64,000 nt of DNA, taken from NCBI RefSeq assembly GCF_036884655.1, contig NC_088347.1, positions 13,636,001-13,700,000 on the forward strand, written 5' to 3'. The position numbers and the translations under genes were made by a program. How positions within the stretch are numbered: position 1 is the first letter of the stretch; each line of letters begins with the position of its first letter. Shown piece after piece: positions 18,917 to 30,121 of the stretch. The notes beneath the pieces are model-generated. The model did no database searches and was not told the DNA's origin. It saw only the letters and a program-made list of their open reading frames with translations. The stretch is from Musa acuminata AAA Group. Taxonomy: Eukaryota > Streptophyta > Magnoliopsida > Zingiberales > Musaceae.

Positions 18917-20519
18917 ATCAAAGGGGGTTCAAACACGATCTTCTTTTAAAAATTTTTGTGCCAACGCCGCCTTTCTCTCCCAAATTGAACCCAAATGTGT
19001 TGATGAAGCCATGAAAGATGATTCATGGATTATCGCAATGCAAGATGAATTGAATCAATTTGAGAGAAATGAGGTGTGGACGCTTGTTCCTAGGCCAAAT
19101 GACCATTTAGTTATTGGTACTAAATGGGTCTTTAGAAACAAGCAAGATGAAAATGGTATCGTGGTTAGAAACAAGGCTAGGTTAGTGGCCAAAGGTTTCA
19201 ACCAAGAAGAAGGTATCGACTATGAAGAAACCTTCGCTCCTGTGGCTCGATTAGAAGCCATAAGAATGCTCCTTGCCTACGCTAGCAGTATTAATTTTAA
19301 ATTATTTCAAATGGACGTTAAAAGCGCTTTTCTTAATGGCTTTATTTCCGAAGAAGTCTATGTTGAACAACCTCCTGGATTTGAAAATAATAGCCTCCCT
19401 AATCATGTGTTTAAGTTGACTAAAGCTCTCTATGGTTTAAAACAAGCTCCAAGGGCTTGGTATGAGAGACTTAGTTCCTTTCTTATTGAAAATAATTTCA
19501 TAAAAGGCAAGGTTGATACTACATTATTCATCAAGAACTTTGAAAATAATTTTCTCATTGTTCAAATTTATGTTGATGATATTATCTTTGGTTCTACGAA
19601 TGAATCTCTTTGTGAGTCCTTTGCTAAAACTATGAGTCTTGAATTCGAAATGAGTCTAATGGGAGAATTAACATTCTTCTTAGGTCTACAAATCAAACAA
19701 CTAAGCAATTGCATCTTTATTAGTCAAACTAAATATGCTATGAGTTTACTAAAGAAGTTTAATATGAATAACTCAAAAACTATTAACACTCCTATGAGCA
19801 CCTCCACTAAGTTAGATATTGATGAAAGTGGAGAAAGCTTCGATTAAAAAACCTATAGGGGTATGATAGGAAGTTTACTTTACCTCACTGCAACTAGACC
19901 AGACATAATGTTTAGTGTAGGACTTTGTGCTAGATTTCAATCAAACCCTAAGATATCTCATCTCAAAGCAGTTAAAAGAATACTCAGATATCTTAATGGT
20001 ACCACAAATCTAGGATTATGGTACCCAAAATCAGAGAAGTTTGAGTTAATTGCTTATGCTGATGCGGACTTCGCTGGCTGTAGATTAGATAGAAAAAGCA
20101 CATCAGGAACATGTCAATTCTTAGGGCATGCCCTTGTTTCCTAGTCATCTAAGAAACAAAACTCGGTTGCACTATCAACAACCGAAGCTGAATATATTGC
20201 AGCAAGTGCATGTTGTGCACAAGTTATTTGGATGAAAAATACCTTAGAAGATTATAAAGTTCATCTTAAAAATATTCCCATTAAATGTGATAACACAAGT
20301 GTAATATGCCTAACAAAAAACCCTATACAACACTCGAGAACAAAACATATTGATATCAGACATCACTTTATACGAGATCATGTTACGAATCATGATGTAA
20401 TCATAGAATTCATTGATACGAAACATCAACTAGCTGATATCTTTACAAAACCTCTAAGTGAAGAACAATTTGATTTCATAAGAAGAGAATTAGGAATGTT
20501 AATATGTTCGAATACTTAA
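18917..20519 (+). pseudogene. pol: S1 pol, reverse transcriptase and RNase H part
   Basis: Resumes after N2. [81 protein letters not shown] and the catalytic YVDDI near 19570. RNase H: ADADFAG, LSTTEAEYIA, KCDNTSVICL, TKHIDIRHHFIRD; the product ends near MLICSNT, the usual copia C-terminus. Two in-frame nonsense changes break it: TAA at 19845-19847 and TAG at 20142-20144 (a Trp codon in the family). The frame continues correctly after each, so these are point lesions in a recently competent gene. RT/RNase H convert element RNA to cDNA. Confidence 0.93.
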
Positions 20520-21345
20520 ACTAGTTAAGATTATTTTTCGGACGTTATTGATTACTATTACATGCCTTGGTATCACTTGATCAGATAACATGTTGGAAAT
20601 TATGTGACAAATGTTTTTGAAAATCAGTAGCTTACTCATATCCGAATGCATGTAAGAAGCTCATTTTCGGTTTGAATGCAAAAAAAAAAAAAAAAAAAAA
20701 AAGGGGGGGTGATTTTCCTGTACACTCTTAAGAAAACCTTTTGAAAAATGAGTTTCCTCCTTCAAGCAACAAACTATAACATAACAAGAGGAAGAGATAT
20801 TCAAAGTATTATATGTGCCATGCCTTCCTTTATATGCTTGATAACCTACTGGAATCACATCTACCATACTTTTTAATAATGCTACCATGCTTTTTGTTGA
20901 TGACAAAGGGGGAGAAACATATGAATTGATTTGGTTGCTATTACTGATGTTGATATAATTGCTATCGCTGATACTATAATTAGGCCATACTTGCATCACC
21001 AAGAAATATATGATTACCATATGCCCTGTATCAAGATATCAAACAAAAATTTGAATCATACGAACTGATATCTTACCATGTGATGCAATGCTACACTTGC
21101 TAAAATATTCGAAATGTGTACATCATATGCTACACTTACAATATGATGAATTGCTACAATAACCATCATTCAAATTTGTTAAATTTGAAAATGTATGTCA
21201 AGCCTTGACATCATGATAGGAATCATGATGAGAATATGTCTCTTGAATTTATAAAGTTTTAAATTCAAGAAGTATGGCATATAGACAGGGGGAGTTAAGG
21301 TTAACTCCATTATCAATTGATTGTCATCATCAAAAAGGGGGAGAT
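20520..21345 (+). other. S1 3' non-coding region
   Basis: No gene seen. It contains an A(20+)G7 tract at 20680-20709, a PPT copy (GATGACAAAGGGGGAGAA) near 20905, and an imperfect CTTGAATTT / AAATTCAAG hairpin near 21242. An AGGGGGAG tract near 21290 is followed by a GGAGTTAA / TTAACTCC palindrome. The first ~80 bp match N5 near 56790, showing that N5 keeps the post-pol segment. Confidence 0.8.
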
Positions 21346-21380
21346 TGTTGAATCTCGGATTTTGATGATGAAGTCAATTG
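21312..21380 (+). other. S1 nested hairpin with terminal PPT and 3' LTR start
   Basis: TCATCATCAAAA / TTTTGATGATGA arms, inner GAGATT-GTTG-AATCTC, and PPT AAAAAGGGGGAGA at 21332-21344. The distal arms here are CAATTGA / TCAATTG, a third complementary pair. Confidence 0.8.
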
Positions 21381-23175
21381 TCATTTGTTGTCTAATGTAT
21401 GTGTTGAGATAAGTGTGCAGGATTAACTACGATGAAAGTAAGACATGCAGTAGGAGTTGCGCCGGAGTCATGACAATGATCACGTTGGGAGTTCGAGAGC
21501 TCGACGGAAGTTCGGACAGTCGTCGGAGGTTCTGCGGGAACAAATCCGAGAAGTCCAGAAGCTTGCCAAAGGAGCTCGTTGAAACTTGCCAAGTGGATCG
21601 TCGCAGTCCAGGAGTTTGCCGAAAGTCCGTAGGAGTATCACCGAGGGTTCATCGGATGATCGACGGAAGTTCGCCGGAAACTCGCCGAAAGAAGCGAGTG
21701 ACGCACCAAAGCAAGCTGCAGAATATGTCTTAGGAAATAATCGTACTTAGCACTTTGATTAAGTTAGAAATGGAAAGTGATCCCATTAGCTTAATCCTAG
21801 GGCAATTGGGCCCCTGAAGAACTCAAATTGGGTCGAATGGTTCAACCCATTCGGACCCAGGTTGCTGTGGGAGGTGCAACCGCCCAAGCAGGGAGGTAGC
21901 ACCGCCCAGGCTATGTCTCCCAGCGAGACTGGGTGGTGCAACCACCCCAGCCAAGAGGTGCAACCGCCCAGGGCTCAGTCTTCGAGCGAGACTGGGCGGT
22001 GCAACCTCTCCAGTCAGGAGGTGCAACCGCTTAAGCTCGGTCTTCGAGCTCTGGCAGAGAGGTGCAACCGCCTCTGACAGAGGTGGCACCGCCCAGAGGC
22101 TCAGTCTTCGAGCTCTGCCAGGCGGTGCAACCTCTCCAGTCAGGAGGTGCAACCGCTTGATCCCGGAATTCCGGGATTTGATCGTTTTGAGCTCCAAATT
22201 TGAACTGGGTTGGGGCCTATAAATACCCCTTCCATTCAGCACTGAAAAGATACAGATCCACACCGAATTCTTGATCTTTTCTGTGATTCTAAGAGCTCAA
22301 ATTTGTGTAAAGTCCAAAAGTTCTCCTCTTTCTGTTCTTCAAGTCTTGAGTTGTAAAGAGAGGAGAGAAATGATCTGTAAGGGTTGTCTCCTGAGCCTGT
22401 CAAAAGGAGAGAAACTGTAAAAGGGCAGTTGGCCTTCGCCTATTGAAGGAAGGCCTCTAGTTGACGTCGGTGACCTCATCGGTGGAGGAAGCCAAAAGTG
22501 GAGTAGGTCAAGACTGACCGAACCATTCTAAATCTCTGGTTTGCGTTTATTTTGAGCATTTTATCATTACTGCAAACCTCCTACATAGCTACTGCCCTCT
22601 GCGCTTTTACGAACGATTCTCTAAGTTCAGATCTTTCCGAATCTGCATTAAGACGTAAATCGATGTTTTCGTACGATCTTCACATTGCAGTTTACGTTTA
22701 CGTATTGATTCCATTTATAATTGCAAAGTGCTTTTTACGCATTCATAAAACGCTTTTCAAAGTTCAGAATCTGCGTTTAGACGTAAAACTGCGTTTAGAC
22801 GCAAAACTGCGTTTAGACGTAAAACTGCGTTTAGACGTAAAATTGCGTTCAGACGCAAAACTGCGTTTAGACGTAAAATTGCGTTTAGACGTAAAACTGC
22901 GTTTAGACGTAAAATTGAGTTTAGACGTAAAACTACGTTTAGACGCAAACTGCGTTTAGACGTAAACTGAGTTTAGACATAAACTGAGTTTAGACGCAAA
23001 CTGCTCTTAGATGCAATCTGCGCTTAGACGCAAACTGCGCTTAAATACAAACTGTGAATCAGCTTTTGCATCATAATAGATTTTATCGAACGAATGGACC
23101 TTTCGGTTTTAATCGCTGTAAGATTTCCGCTGCACTAATTCACCCCCCCCCCTCTTAGTGCTCTCGATCCTAACA
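21346..23175 (+). mobile_element. S1 3' LTR (alpha type)
   Basis: 1,830 bp, the partner of 5303-7116. Palindromic modules lie at 21860-22160, TATAAATA at 22218-22225 and the array at 22771-23053. It is followed at once by the TSD copy CTATA (23176-23180) and the resumed N1 LTR. Confidence 0.93.
22771..23053 (+). repeat. 17-18 bp tandem array in S1 3' LTR
   Basis: Same unit as in the 5' LTR array at 6728-6988; the copies differ by scattered substitutions. Confidence 0.9.
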
Positions 23176-23180
23176 CTATA

Positions 23181-24178
23181 AATACCCCACCCATTCAGCA
23201 CAGAAAGAGCAAGAGACCTACACCGAAATCTTGATCTTCTCAGTGATTCTTGAGCTCAAAATTGTTGAAAAGCTTTTAAGTTCTCCTCCTTCTGTTCTTC
23301 AAAGTCTTGAGTTGTAAAGAGAGGAGAGAAAGGTTCTGTAAGGGTTGTCTCCTAATCCCGTCAAAAGGAGTGAAACTGTAAAAGGGCAGTTGGCCTTCGC
23401 CTATTGAAGGAAGGCCTCTAGTTGACGTCGGTGACCTCGTCGGTGGAGGAAGCCAAAAGTGGAGTAGGTCAAGACTGACCGAACCACTCTAAATCTCTGG
23501 TTTGCTTTTACTTTGAGCACTTTATCATTACTGCAAACCTCCTACATAGCTACTGCCCTATGCGCTTTTATAAACAAGTCTCTAAGTTCTGATTTTTCCG
23601 AATCTGCATTCAGACGTAAATCGGTGTTTTCGTACGAACTTTACATTGCAGTTTACGTTTACGTTCTGATTCCATTTATAACTGCAAACTATCTTATGTG
23701 CTTTTACAAACGGGTTTCTAAGTTCAGATCTTTCCAAAATTGCACAAACTACGTTTAGACGTAAAACTGCGTTTAGACGTAAAACTGCGTTTAGACGTAA
23801 ACTGCGCAAACTGTGTTTAGACGCAAACTACATTTAGACGTAAATTGAGTTTAGACGTAAACTGAGTTTAGACGTAAAACTACGTTTAGACGCAAACTGC
23901 GTTTAGATGCAAACTGCGTTTAGACGTAAACTGTGTTTAGACACAAACTGTGTTTAGACGTAAACTGAGTTTAGACGTAATCTAAGTTTAGACGCAAACT
24001 GCGTTCAGACGCAAACTGCGTGCAGACGTAAACTGCGCTTAATCTTAAGTTATCTTAGAATCGGCTTTTACATCGAAATCGTTTTTATTGAACAAACGTA
24101 GCTTTCGTTTTTTAATCGCTGAAAGATTTTCGCTGCACTAATTCACCCCCCCCCCTCTTAGTGCTCTCGATCCTAACA
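23181..24178 (+). mobile_element. N1 3' LTR, second part
   Basis: Continues the LTR cut at 5302, beginning within the TATA box (CTATAAATA counting the TSD copy). It ends GATCCTAACA at 24178 after the C-run hairpin. The next bases, AAGGG (24179-24183), are the predicted right TSD of N1; the left copy is outside the window. Confidence 0.9.
23748..24041 (+). repeat. 17-18 bp tandem array in N1 3' LTR
   Basis: Same variant order as the array at 77-390 (first units in A-run context, a CGCAAACTGTG unit, then GAGTTTAGACG variants), confirming the LTR pair. Confidence 0.9.
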
Positions 24179-25245
24179 AAGGGCTCCGTCGGATATCTCA
24201 TATCCAAACCTCTATTCATCGCAATGCTTACCATATGTGTGTGACCCTCTAAGCCCAATATCGAGCTGGCCGTGAGTCATACCTGTCAGAACTCCTTCTA
24301 ACTCAATGAATTATTATCTCTGTAATAATTCACTCGACTCATCGACTACGGACGTACTAGGCCACTACGCCGTAGTCCCCAGACGATACAGGGGAATCCA
24401 ATCCATTGGACCTGTCTGTCCTCAATTACCGTGTACCTATAGTCCCTCATCCATCTAATATACCAGAGACCGTATATCGAGCATGGTATTGTCAGACCCA
24501 CACGGTTTCTTCTCGAGTCTCGCTCTAATCGGATTCTCCCGGAGAACTCTTTCTCTCTCAACCCGAATGACCCTGGCCTAGGATTTGTCTTAGCAAGAAC
24601 ACATGGGATATTCCTCTCATGACGCCGAGAGTGGATGATCCTCTATCGACACTCAATAGCCCTCGTAAGGTCGACTACCACTCCTAATGACCAGCTATAC
24701 TAGATCTGGGATAGCCAAACCTATAAGTCTGGTATCAAAGAGTGGAGCACTCATACAGGACATCCTTGGTGTCTCAAGTCTAAGGACTAGATACACCACT
24801 AGGACTACGGAATCGCTGTCTGACAATAAGGCATCATCAACCATCCAGCATTCCGTAAGCGGATCAATCAGTGAACTCATTCTCCAATGAGCACCTGTAC
24901 TGTATCCCTAGTGTCCCTACACAAGCAACTATGAGACCAACTGCATCCATTATATGGACTGGTATACAGCACACCAGTCTGTCCGGTTATCACGATATCC
25001 CTCTCGAGTAACCTATGACTGGGATTATTTAGGATATATGTTTAAAGGTGAATCGATCTCACTATCGTGATCTCATCACGATCCGATTCCCATTGCACAA
25101 ATCCAAGGACATCACAATATATGTATGCATTTATGCAATAGTTATAAAGTGATATATGCCAAAATATAATACACAAAAAGATTCTATATTAAGTCACACA
25201 TGCCATCACTCACGTGATTGGCTTGCTAGGCACCTATGACTAGCA
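24179..25245. repeat. Unclassified dispersed repeat, copy 1
   Basis: No coding sequence recognised. About 500 bp are homologous to 26200-26683 (shared blocks include TACCATATGTGTGTGACCCTCTA and AATAATTCACTCGACTCATCGACTACGGA, quoted in part). It is GC-richer than its neighbours. The right end, ...ACTAGCA at 25245, is an abrupt junction with a gamma LTR fragment and ends in CA, so it may be an LTR end. The left end is cut by N1. Family not identified. Confidence 0.6.
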
Positions 25246-25940
25246 TTCGGGAGTCCGTCGGAACATTGCCAAGAGATCATCGGAAGTTCACCGGAAGATC
25301 ACCAAAAGCTCGTTGGAAGAAACCTAGACTTACGGACTTTGTTTAGCTTAGTAAATATCTTAAAATTTGTAGTTAAAACAAAATTGAGATTAGAATTAGG
25401 CCAATCTAATTAGGGGATAGTTGGGCTCAAGTTTGAGCTGTGTTGGGCCAAGAGAAAGGCCCAAATAGTGACCAAACAAGTGAAACCGTCGTGGCACATT
25501 CTTCGAGATAGTGTCAGGCGGTGGTACCACTAGTCTGGCTGGTGGTATCACCTACACAGTCTTCTAGGCAGTGGTACCACCAGACTGGGCGGTGGTACCA
25601 CCCAGTGTCAGGCTGCAGGTGGTGGTACCGCCCAATGCAGTCAGTGGTACCGCTCGTACCCTGAAATTTCAAGGGATTTTAATTTTGGCTCCATTTTTAA
25701 AGCCATTTGGGGTCTATAAATACCCTAGATATTCTTGCATGGAGAAGCAAAAAAATGAACAAAAACTCTATGTTTCTAGAGTTGAAAACCCTTGTAAAGT
25801 ATAGAGTCCCTCCTAAAAGTTAGAGACCATTCTAAGGGAGAGTGAGGGAAGCTTTATAAAAGGGGGGTATAAAGGTTCTCTCCTGAGCCTGCAAAAGGAG
25901 AATAGAGTTGCAAGAAGGAGGTTGATCTTCGCCTATTTAT
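25246..25940 (+). repeat. Gamma-type LTR fragment
   Basis: Starts mid-LTR at CGGGAGTCCGTCGG, matching S2 LTR near 29007. It runs through GGCGGTGGTACC modules (25510-25660) and TATAAATA (25715-25722) into the leader, stopping at about CTTCGCCTATT. Neither LTR end is present. 25895-25990 contains a local duplication of GGAGAATAGAGTTGCAAGAA. Confidence 0.75.
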
Positions 25941-26683
25941 AGAGGTCTCCTCTCATATTTATAGAGGAGAATAGAGTTGCAAGAAGGAGTTGCAAGAAGC
26001 TTAACTTATGGCCCTTTGGTTCTCTCATATTTATAGAGGTCTCATCTCAACTTAACCCTAATGGATCATGCCCTATTGGGTATTGGATCTCCATCCAACT
26101 ACCCAACCCTCTTAGATTAGTGGATCTCTATCCAATAATCTCTCATTTGCCCTTATTCGATCTTATCTATAGGATCCAATAATTCAAGGGCTTATTGAAT
26201 ATCCAATAAAATTGAGGCTCTAATGGATATCGCATATCTGAACCTCTACTCATCACAACACCTACCATATGTGTGTGACCCTCTAGGCCCAATATCGAGC
26301 TAGCTATGAGTCATACTTATCAGAACTCCTTTTGTCTCAGTGAATTATTTTCTCCATAATAATTCACTCGACTCATCGACTACGGATGTATTAGGCCACT
26401 ACGCCACAATCCCTAGACGATAAAAGGGAATCCAATTCTTTGGACCTATTTGGCCTCAGTTATCATGTACTTATAATCCCTCATCCATGTAATATCTTAG
26501 AGACAATATATCGGACATCGTGCTATCAGGCCCATATGGTTTCTCCTCGAGTTTCACTCTAATCGGATTCTTCCGGAGAACTCTTTCTCTCTTAATCTAA
26601 ATGATCTTAGTCAAGGATTTGTTTAAGCAAGAACACATTGGATATTCCTCTCATGATACCAAGAGCAGATGATCCTCTATCGA
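25941..26683. repeat. Unclassified dispersed repeat, copy 2
   Basis: Homologous to 24179-25245 over its right ~480 bp but clearly diverged. The left ~260 bp (TATTTATAGAGG..., ATTGGATCTCCATCCAAC) extends beyond what copy 1 retains. It is cut at the right by the N3 LTR at 26684. No gene seen. Confidence 0.6.
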
Positions 26684-27947
26684 TATTAGAAATGAGTCGG
26701 CACTAAGAGGGGTGGGTGAATTAGTGCAATGGTAAAAACGTCATCGGTTCAAAAATCTTTCATTCGTTGAAACCGATTTCAAAAAGATGTTAACTTGAAA
26801 TACATTCACAAGGGTGTGCAGAAAAAGTAATAAGGAAGTAAAGTTGTTTGCAATAAAGATAAGCAATAAAATAGAAATGCAAATTGTTTTATAATGGTTC
26901 GGTTGTCGTGACCTACATCCACTCCACCGATTCCTCTTCCGTCGAGGCCACCGGCATCCACTAACGATCTTCCTTCAATAGGCGAAGATCAACTACCCTT
27001 ATAACTCAATTTTCCTTTTGACAGGTTCAGGAGAGAACCTTTACAACCCTCTTTTACAAAGCTTCCCTCACACTCTCTATTAGAATGGTCTCTAAACTTT
27101 AGGAGGAGGGACTTTACACTTTACAAGGGTTTTCAACTTTAGAAACATAGAGTTTTTGATCACTTTTCTTACTACTCCATGTAGGAATAGCTAGGGTATT
27201 TATAGACCCCAAATGACTTCAAAACTTAGACTCAAAATTCAAATCCATAAGATTTCGAGGTACGGGCGATACCACCACTTGCACTAGGTGGTACCACCAC
27301 CTCCAGCCTAACACTGGGTGGTACTACCACCTAGTCTAGTAGTACCACCATCTAGGAGACTGTGTTTGGGTGGTACCACCACCTAGACTAGCGATACCAT
27401 CACCTGACATAGTCTTGGAGACTATGCCATTTAGATTGAGCCACTAGTAGTGCCATCGCCTGACCCAAATTTTGGGTTGCTGAATAGGCCTTTCTCTTGA
27501 CCCAAAATAGCCCCATTTTGGGCTTAGTTGGCCCTAATTGAGTTGGCTTAATTATATTCTAAACTAACTTAATTAAACTCTAAACTAACTCGATTTAGAT
27601 ATAATTGATTACAAGTAAATCCTTGTTGTCCTGCATGTCATTCATCTAGGGCTTCGTCCGATACTTGGGTGTATCGTCCTCTCCTTTAGTGTATTGCTCA
27701 ATCGGCATGTTGTCCTCTCGCAACATCCGATCTTCTTGATGCAATGATAGAACTTCTTGGCCCGATGCCCGAATTCACGGCCCGAAGCCTTATACCGATA
27801 CGTCGATCGTTCCTCCAGCCCAACGTTCGATTCCTCTTGCTTTAATCGATTTGTCTTTTCTGATTGAAACTAGTCCTACATCACTTAAACACACATTAGA
27901 TGACAAACAAATCAATTGATTTCATCATCAAAATCCAAGATTCAATA
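26684..27947 (-). mobile_element. N3 3' LTR (gamma type)
   Basis: 1,264 bp. GGTGGTACCACC-type palindromes at 27260-27430, many CpG sites decayed to CpA/TpG. The C-run hairpin is weakened to GAGGGGTGGG. It pairs with 61439-62193. Confidence 0.85.
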
Positions 27948-27981
27948 ATCTCCCTCTTTTTTATGATGACAACCAATTGAT
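27911..27981 (-). other. N3 decayed PPT / LTR-junction hairpin
   Basis: Same layout as N1: TCATCATCAAAA arm, PPT TCTCCCTCTTTTTT (one base off) and distal CAATTGA-type arms. The inner stem is AGATT/AATCT only. Consistent with an old copy. Confidence 0.65.
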
Positions 27982-28677
27982 GACGGAGTTAACCTTAACT
28001 CCCCCTATCAATGTGCCATATTAATAGAACTCTTGAATTCAAATTGAATTCAAGTCAAAGCAAATTTAATCATTAATATTTACAACACGTCATTATAAAA
28101 TCATGCATAATCAAATCATTCAATATATCATTTCATGGATGATTGTCATCAGAACTTCTCCCCCTTTGTCATCAACAAAAAGGAGAAGTCAACTAGTAAG
28201 TGTTCAGACATTATTTCAAATCATTGCATAATAAACATAATCTTAAGTTTTATCATCATGCAAGTTAGCAAGTTTTAGAGATGTGCAGAGTTTAGTATGT
28301 TTATTTTTCTTTACAATGTTTAAGCTAGCAAGTTTTCGAAAAAGAATGTAAGATAGCATTTTTGCCTCTTGTTGAAGTGTGCAAGCTAGCAATTCTTGCT
28401 TTCTTTTACAATGTGCAAGTTGCAAGTTTTGCCTCTTGAGATAGGCAACAGAGCACTTTTGCTTCTCTTGAGATTGCAAGATAGTAATTCTTGATGATGT
28501 TCAAGATAGCAAATTCTACATCATGCAAGCTAGTGAATTTTACAACATTTTAGAACATGCAAGCTAGCAATTTTGAGATGTTTAAGAAAGCAACTTTTGC
28601 TTCTTGAAATATGCAAGTTAGCAATCTTTGCTTCTCTTTTGAGATGAATAAGCTAGCATGTTTTTGTATTTTCTTGA
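27948..28677 (-). other. N3 internal region, part 1 (non-coding)
   Basis: No gene. PPT copies at ~28000 (CTCCCCCTATC) and ~28158 (CTTCTCCCCCTTTGTCATC), a CTTGAATTC / GAATTCAAG palindrome near 28035, and the degenerate CTAGCTTG-type array 28245-28660. It ends at TSD CTTGA (28673-28677) where S2 enters. Confidence 0.75.
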
Positions 28678-30071
28678 TGTTAAATCTCGGATTTTGACGA
28701 TGAAGTTAATTTATATGTTGAAAAAAGTTTGATCTAAATTGTTTGTACGATGAAATAAATTGTACGATGAAATAAATTGTTTGATCTAATCTATATGTTG
28801 AAAAAAGTGTGCAGGATTAACTACAATAGTAGTAAGACATAAAGCAGGTGTTGTGTTGGAGTCAAGATTGAGATCTCATTGGGAGTTCAAGAGTTCATCG
28901 GAAGTCTAGACGTTCGTCAAAAGTTCTACCGAAACCAACTGAGAAGTTCAAGAGCTTGCCAAAGAAGCTCATCGGGACTCGCCAAGAAGATCGTCGTAAA
29001 GTCTAGGAGCTTGCCGGGAGTCCATCGGAACATTACCGAGAGTTCGTCGGATGTTCACCAAAAGTTCATCGAAAGCTCACCGGAAGAGTAATTGACGCAC
29101 TAGAATAAGAAGTGATATGATTATGTCTTAATTATCGTAATTAGATTATAAATTAAGTTAGGATTGTGAGATAATCCCACTAACTTAATTAGAGGCTAAC
29201 TGGGCCCTTAACAGGGTTGAATTGGTCCGAATTGAGTAGCCCATTTAGCACTTGAAATATTGGCCGACGGTGGCACTACCAGGGCCGATGGTGGCATCGC
29301 TCGAGAGACCTGTTCTCCCAGGTGGTCTGAGCGGTGGTACTGCCCCGACTAGGCAGTGGCACCACTAGCAGTTAATGCTGCCTACAGTGGTACTGCCCCT
29401 GTCAGGCGGTGGTACTGCCAGAGCTCGATCTCCGAGCTCTGTTAGGCGGTGGTATGGCCCAGTGTCAGGTGTCAAGCGATGGTACCGCCAATAACCCAGA
29501 AATCCAAGATGAGACACTTTTTTGTTCCAATTTTGAAGTCATTAGGGTCTATAAAAACCTCACCCTTTTTTGCATAAAAGGACACGAAAGTATTTAACAT
29601 ATTCTTAAATCTTTTGGGTGTTAAGTATTGTAAAAGTTAGAAAGAGTCCTCCCCTCCCTCTCTTAGCTTTGTAAGCATCCAAGAAAGAGGAGTGTGGCTT
29701 GTAATGGTTATATCCTAAACTCGAGAAAAGGAGAAAGCACTGTAAAGAGATGTTTGGTCTTCACCTATTGAAGGAAGGCCTTTAGTGGATGTCGGTGCCC
29801 TCAACGGAGGAGGAATCCGAAAGTGGATGTAAGTCACATCGACCGAACCACTCTAAATTCTGGTTTTCTTTCATTTATGCAATTTACATTACTACAAACC
29901 TCTTTAATATTTTTCTTGCACTTTTATGAAAGCTTTTAAATTCAATTCCTCTCTGCAATGGATTGTATCGAAATAATTTTCGTCGGAATCGAAACAAAGA
30001 CTTTTGAAATCGAGAAAGTTTTTCACTACATTAATTCACCCCCCCTCTTAATGCCGCTCTTGATCCTAACA
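28678..30071 (+). mobile_element. S2 5' LTR (gamma type)
   Basis: 1,394 bp, TGTTAAATCTCGG...TCCTAACA. Palindromic modules with GGT core (GGCGGTGGTACTGCC type) at 29260-29490; TATAAAA at 29550-29556; C-run hairpin before the end; no 18-bp array. Confidence 0.9.
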
Positions 30072-30073
30072 AT

Positions 30074-30085
30074 TGGTATCAGAGC
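30074..30085 (+). other. S2 primer binding site
   Basis: TGGTATCAGAGC, intact, 2 nt after the LTR. Confidence 0.9.
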
Positions 30086-30121
30086 AAGGTTTACTCTCAT
30101 TTGGTTTAAAACCCAAGAGAG

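Larger units (their letters stand above)
5303..23175 (+). mobile_element. S1: coding Sirevirus-like Ty1/copia retrotransposon with two nested insertions
   Basis: Bounded by LTRs 5303-7116 and 21346-23175, with 5-bp target duplication CTATA (5298-5302 / 23176-23180). Order: LTR, PBS, gag, protease, integrase, RT, RNase H, 3' non-coding region, PPT, LTR, which is the Ty1/copia order. Gag is split by solo-1 and pol by N2. Without these the element is about 9.2 kb. The two LTRs differ at scattered sites, so it is older than N5 but still well preserved. Confidence 0.95.

Noticed and set aside
24346..24890. Short ORFs in the unclassified repeat
   Set aside because: Not preserved in the second copy (26200-26683) and without domain signal.
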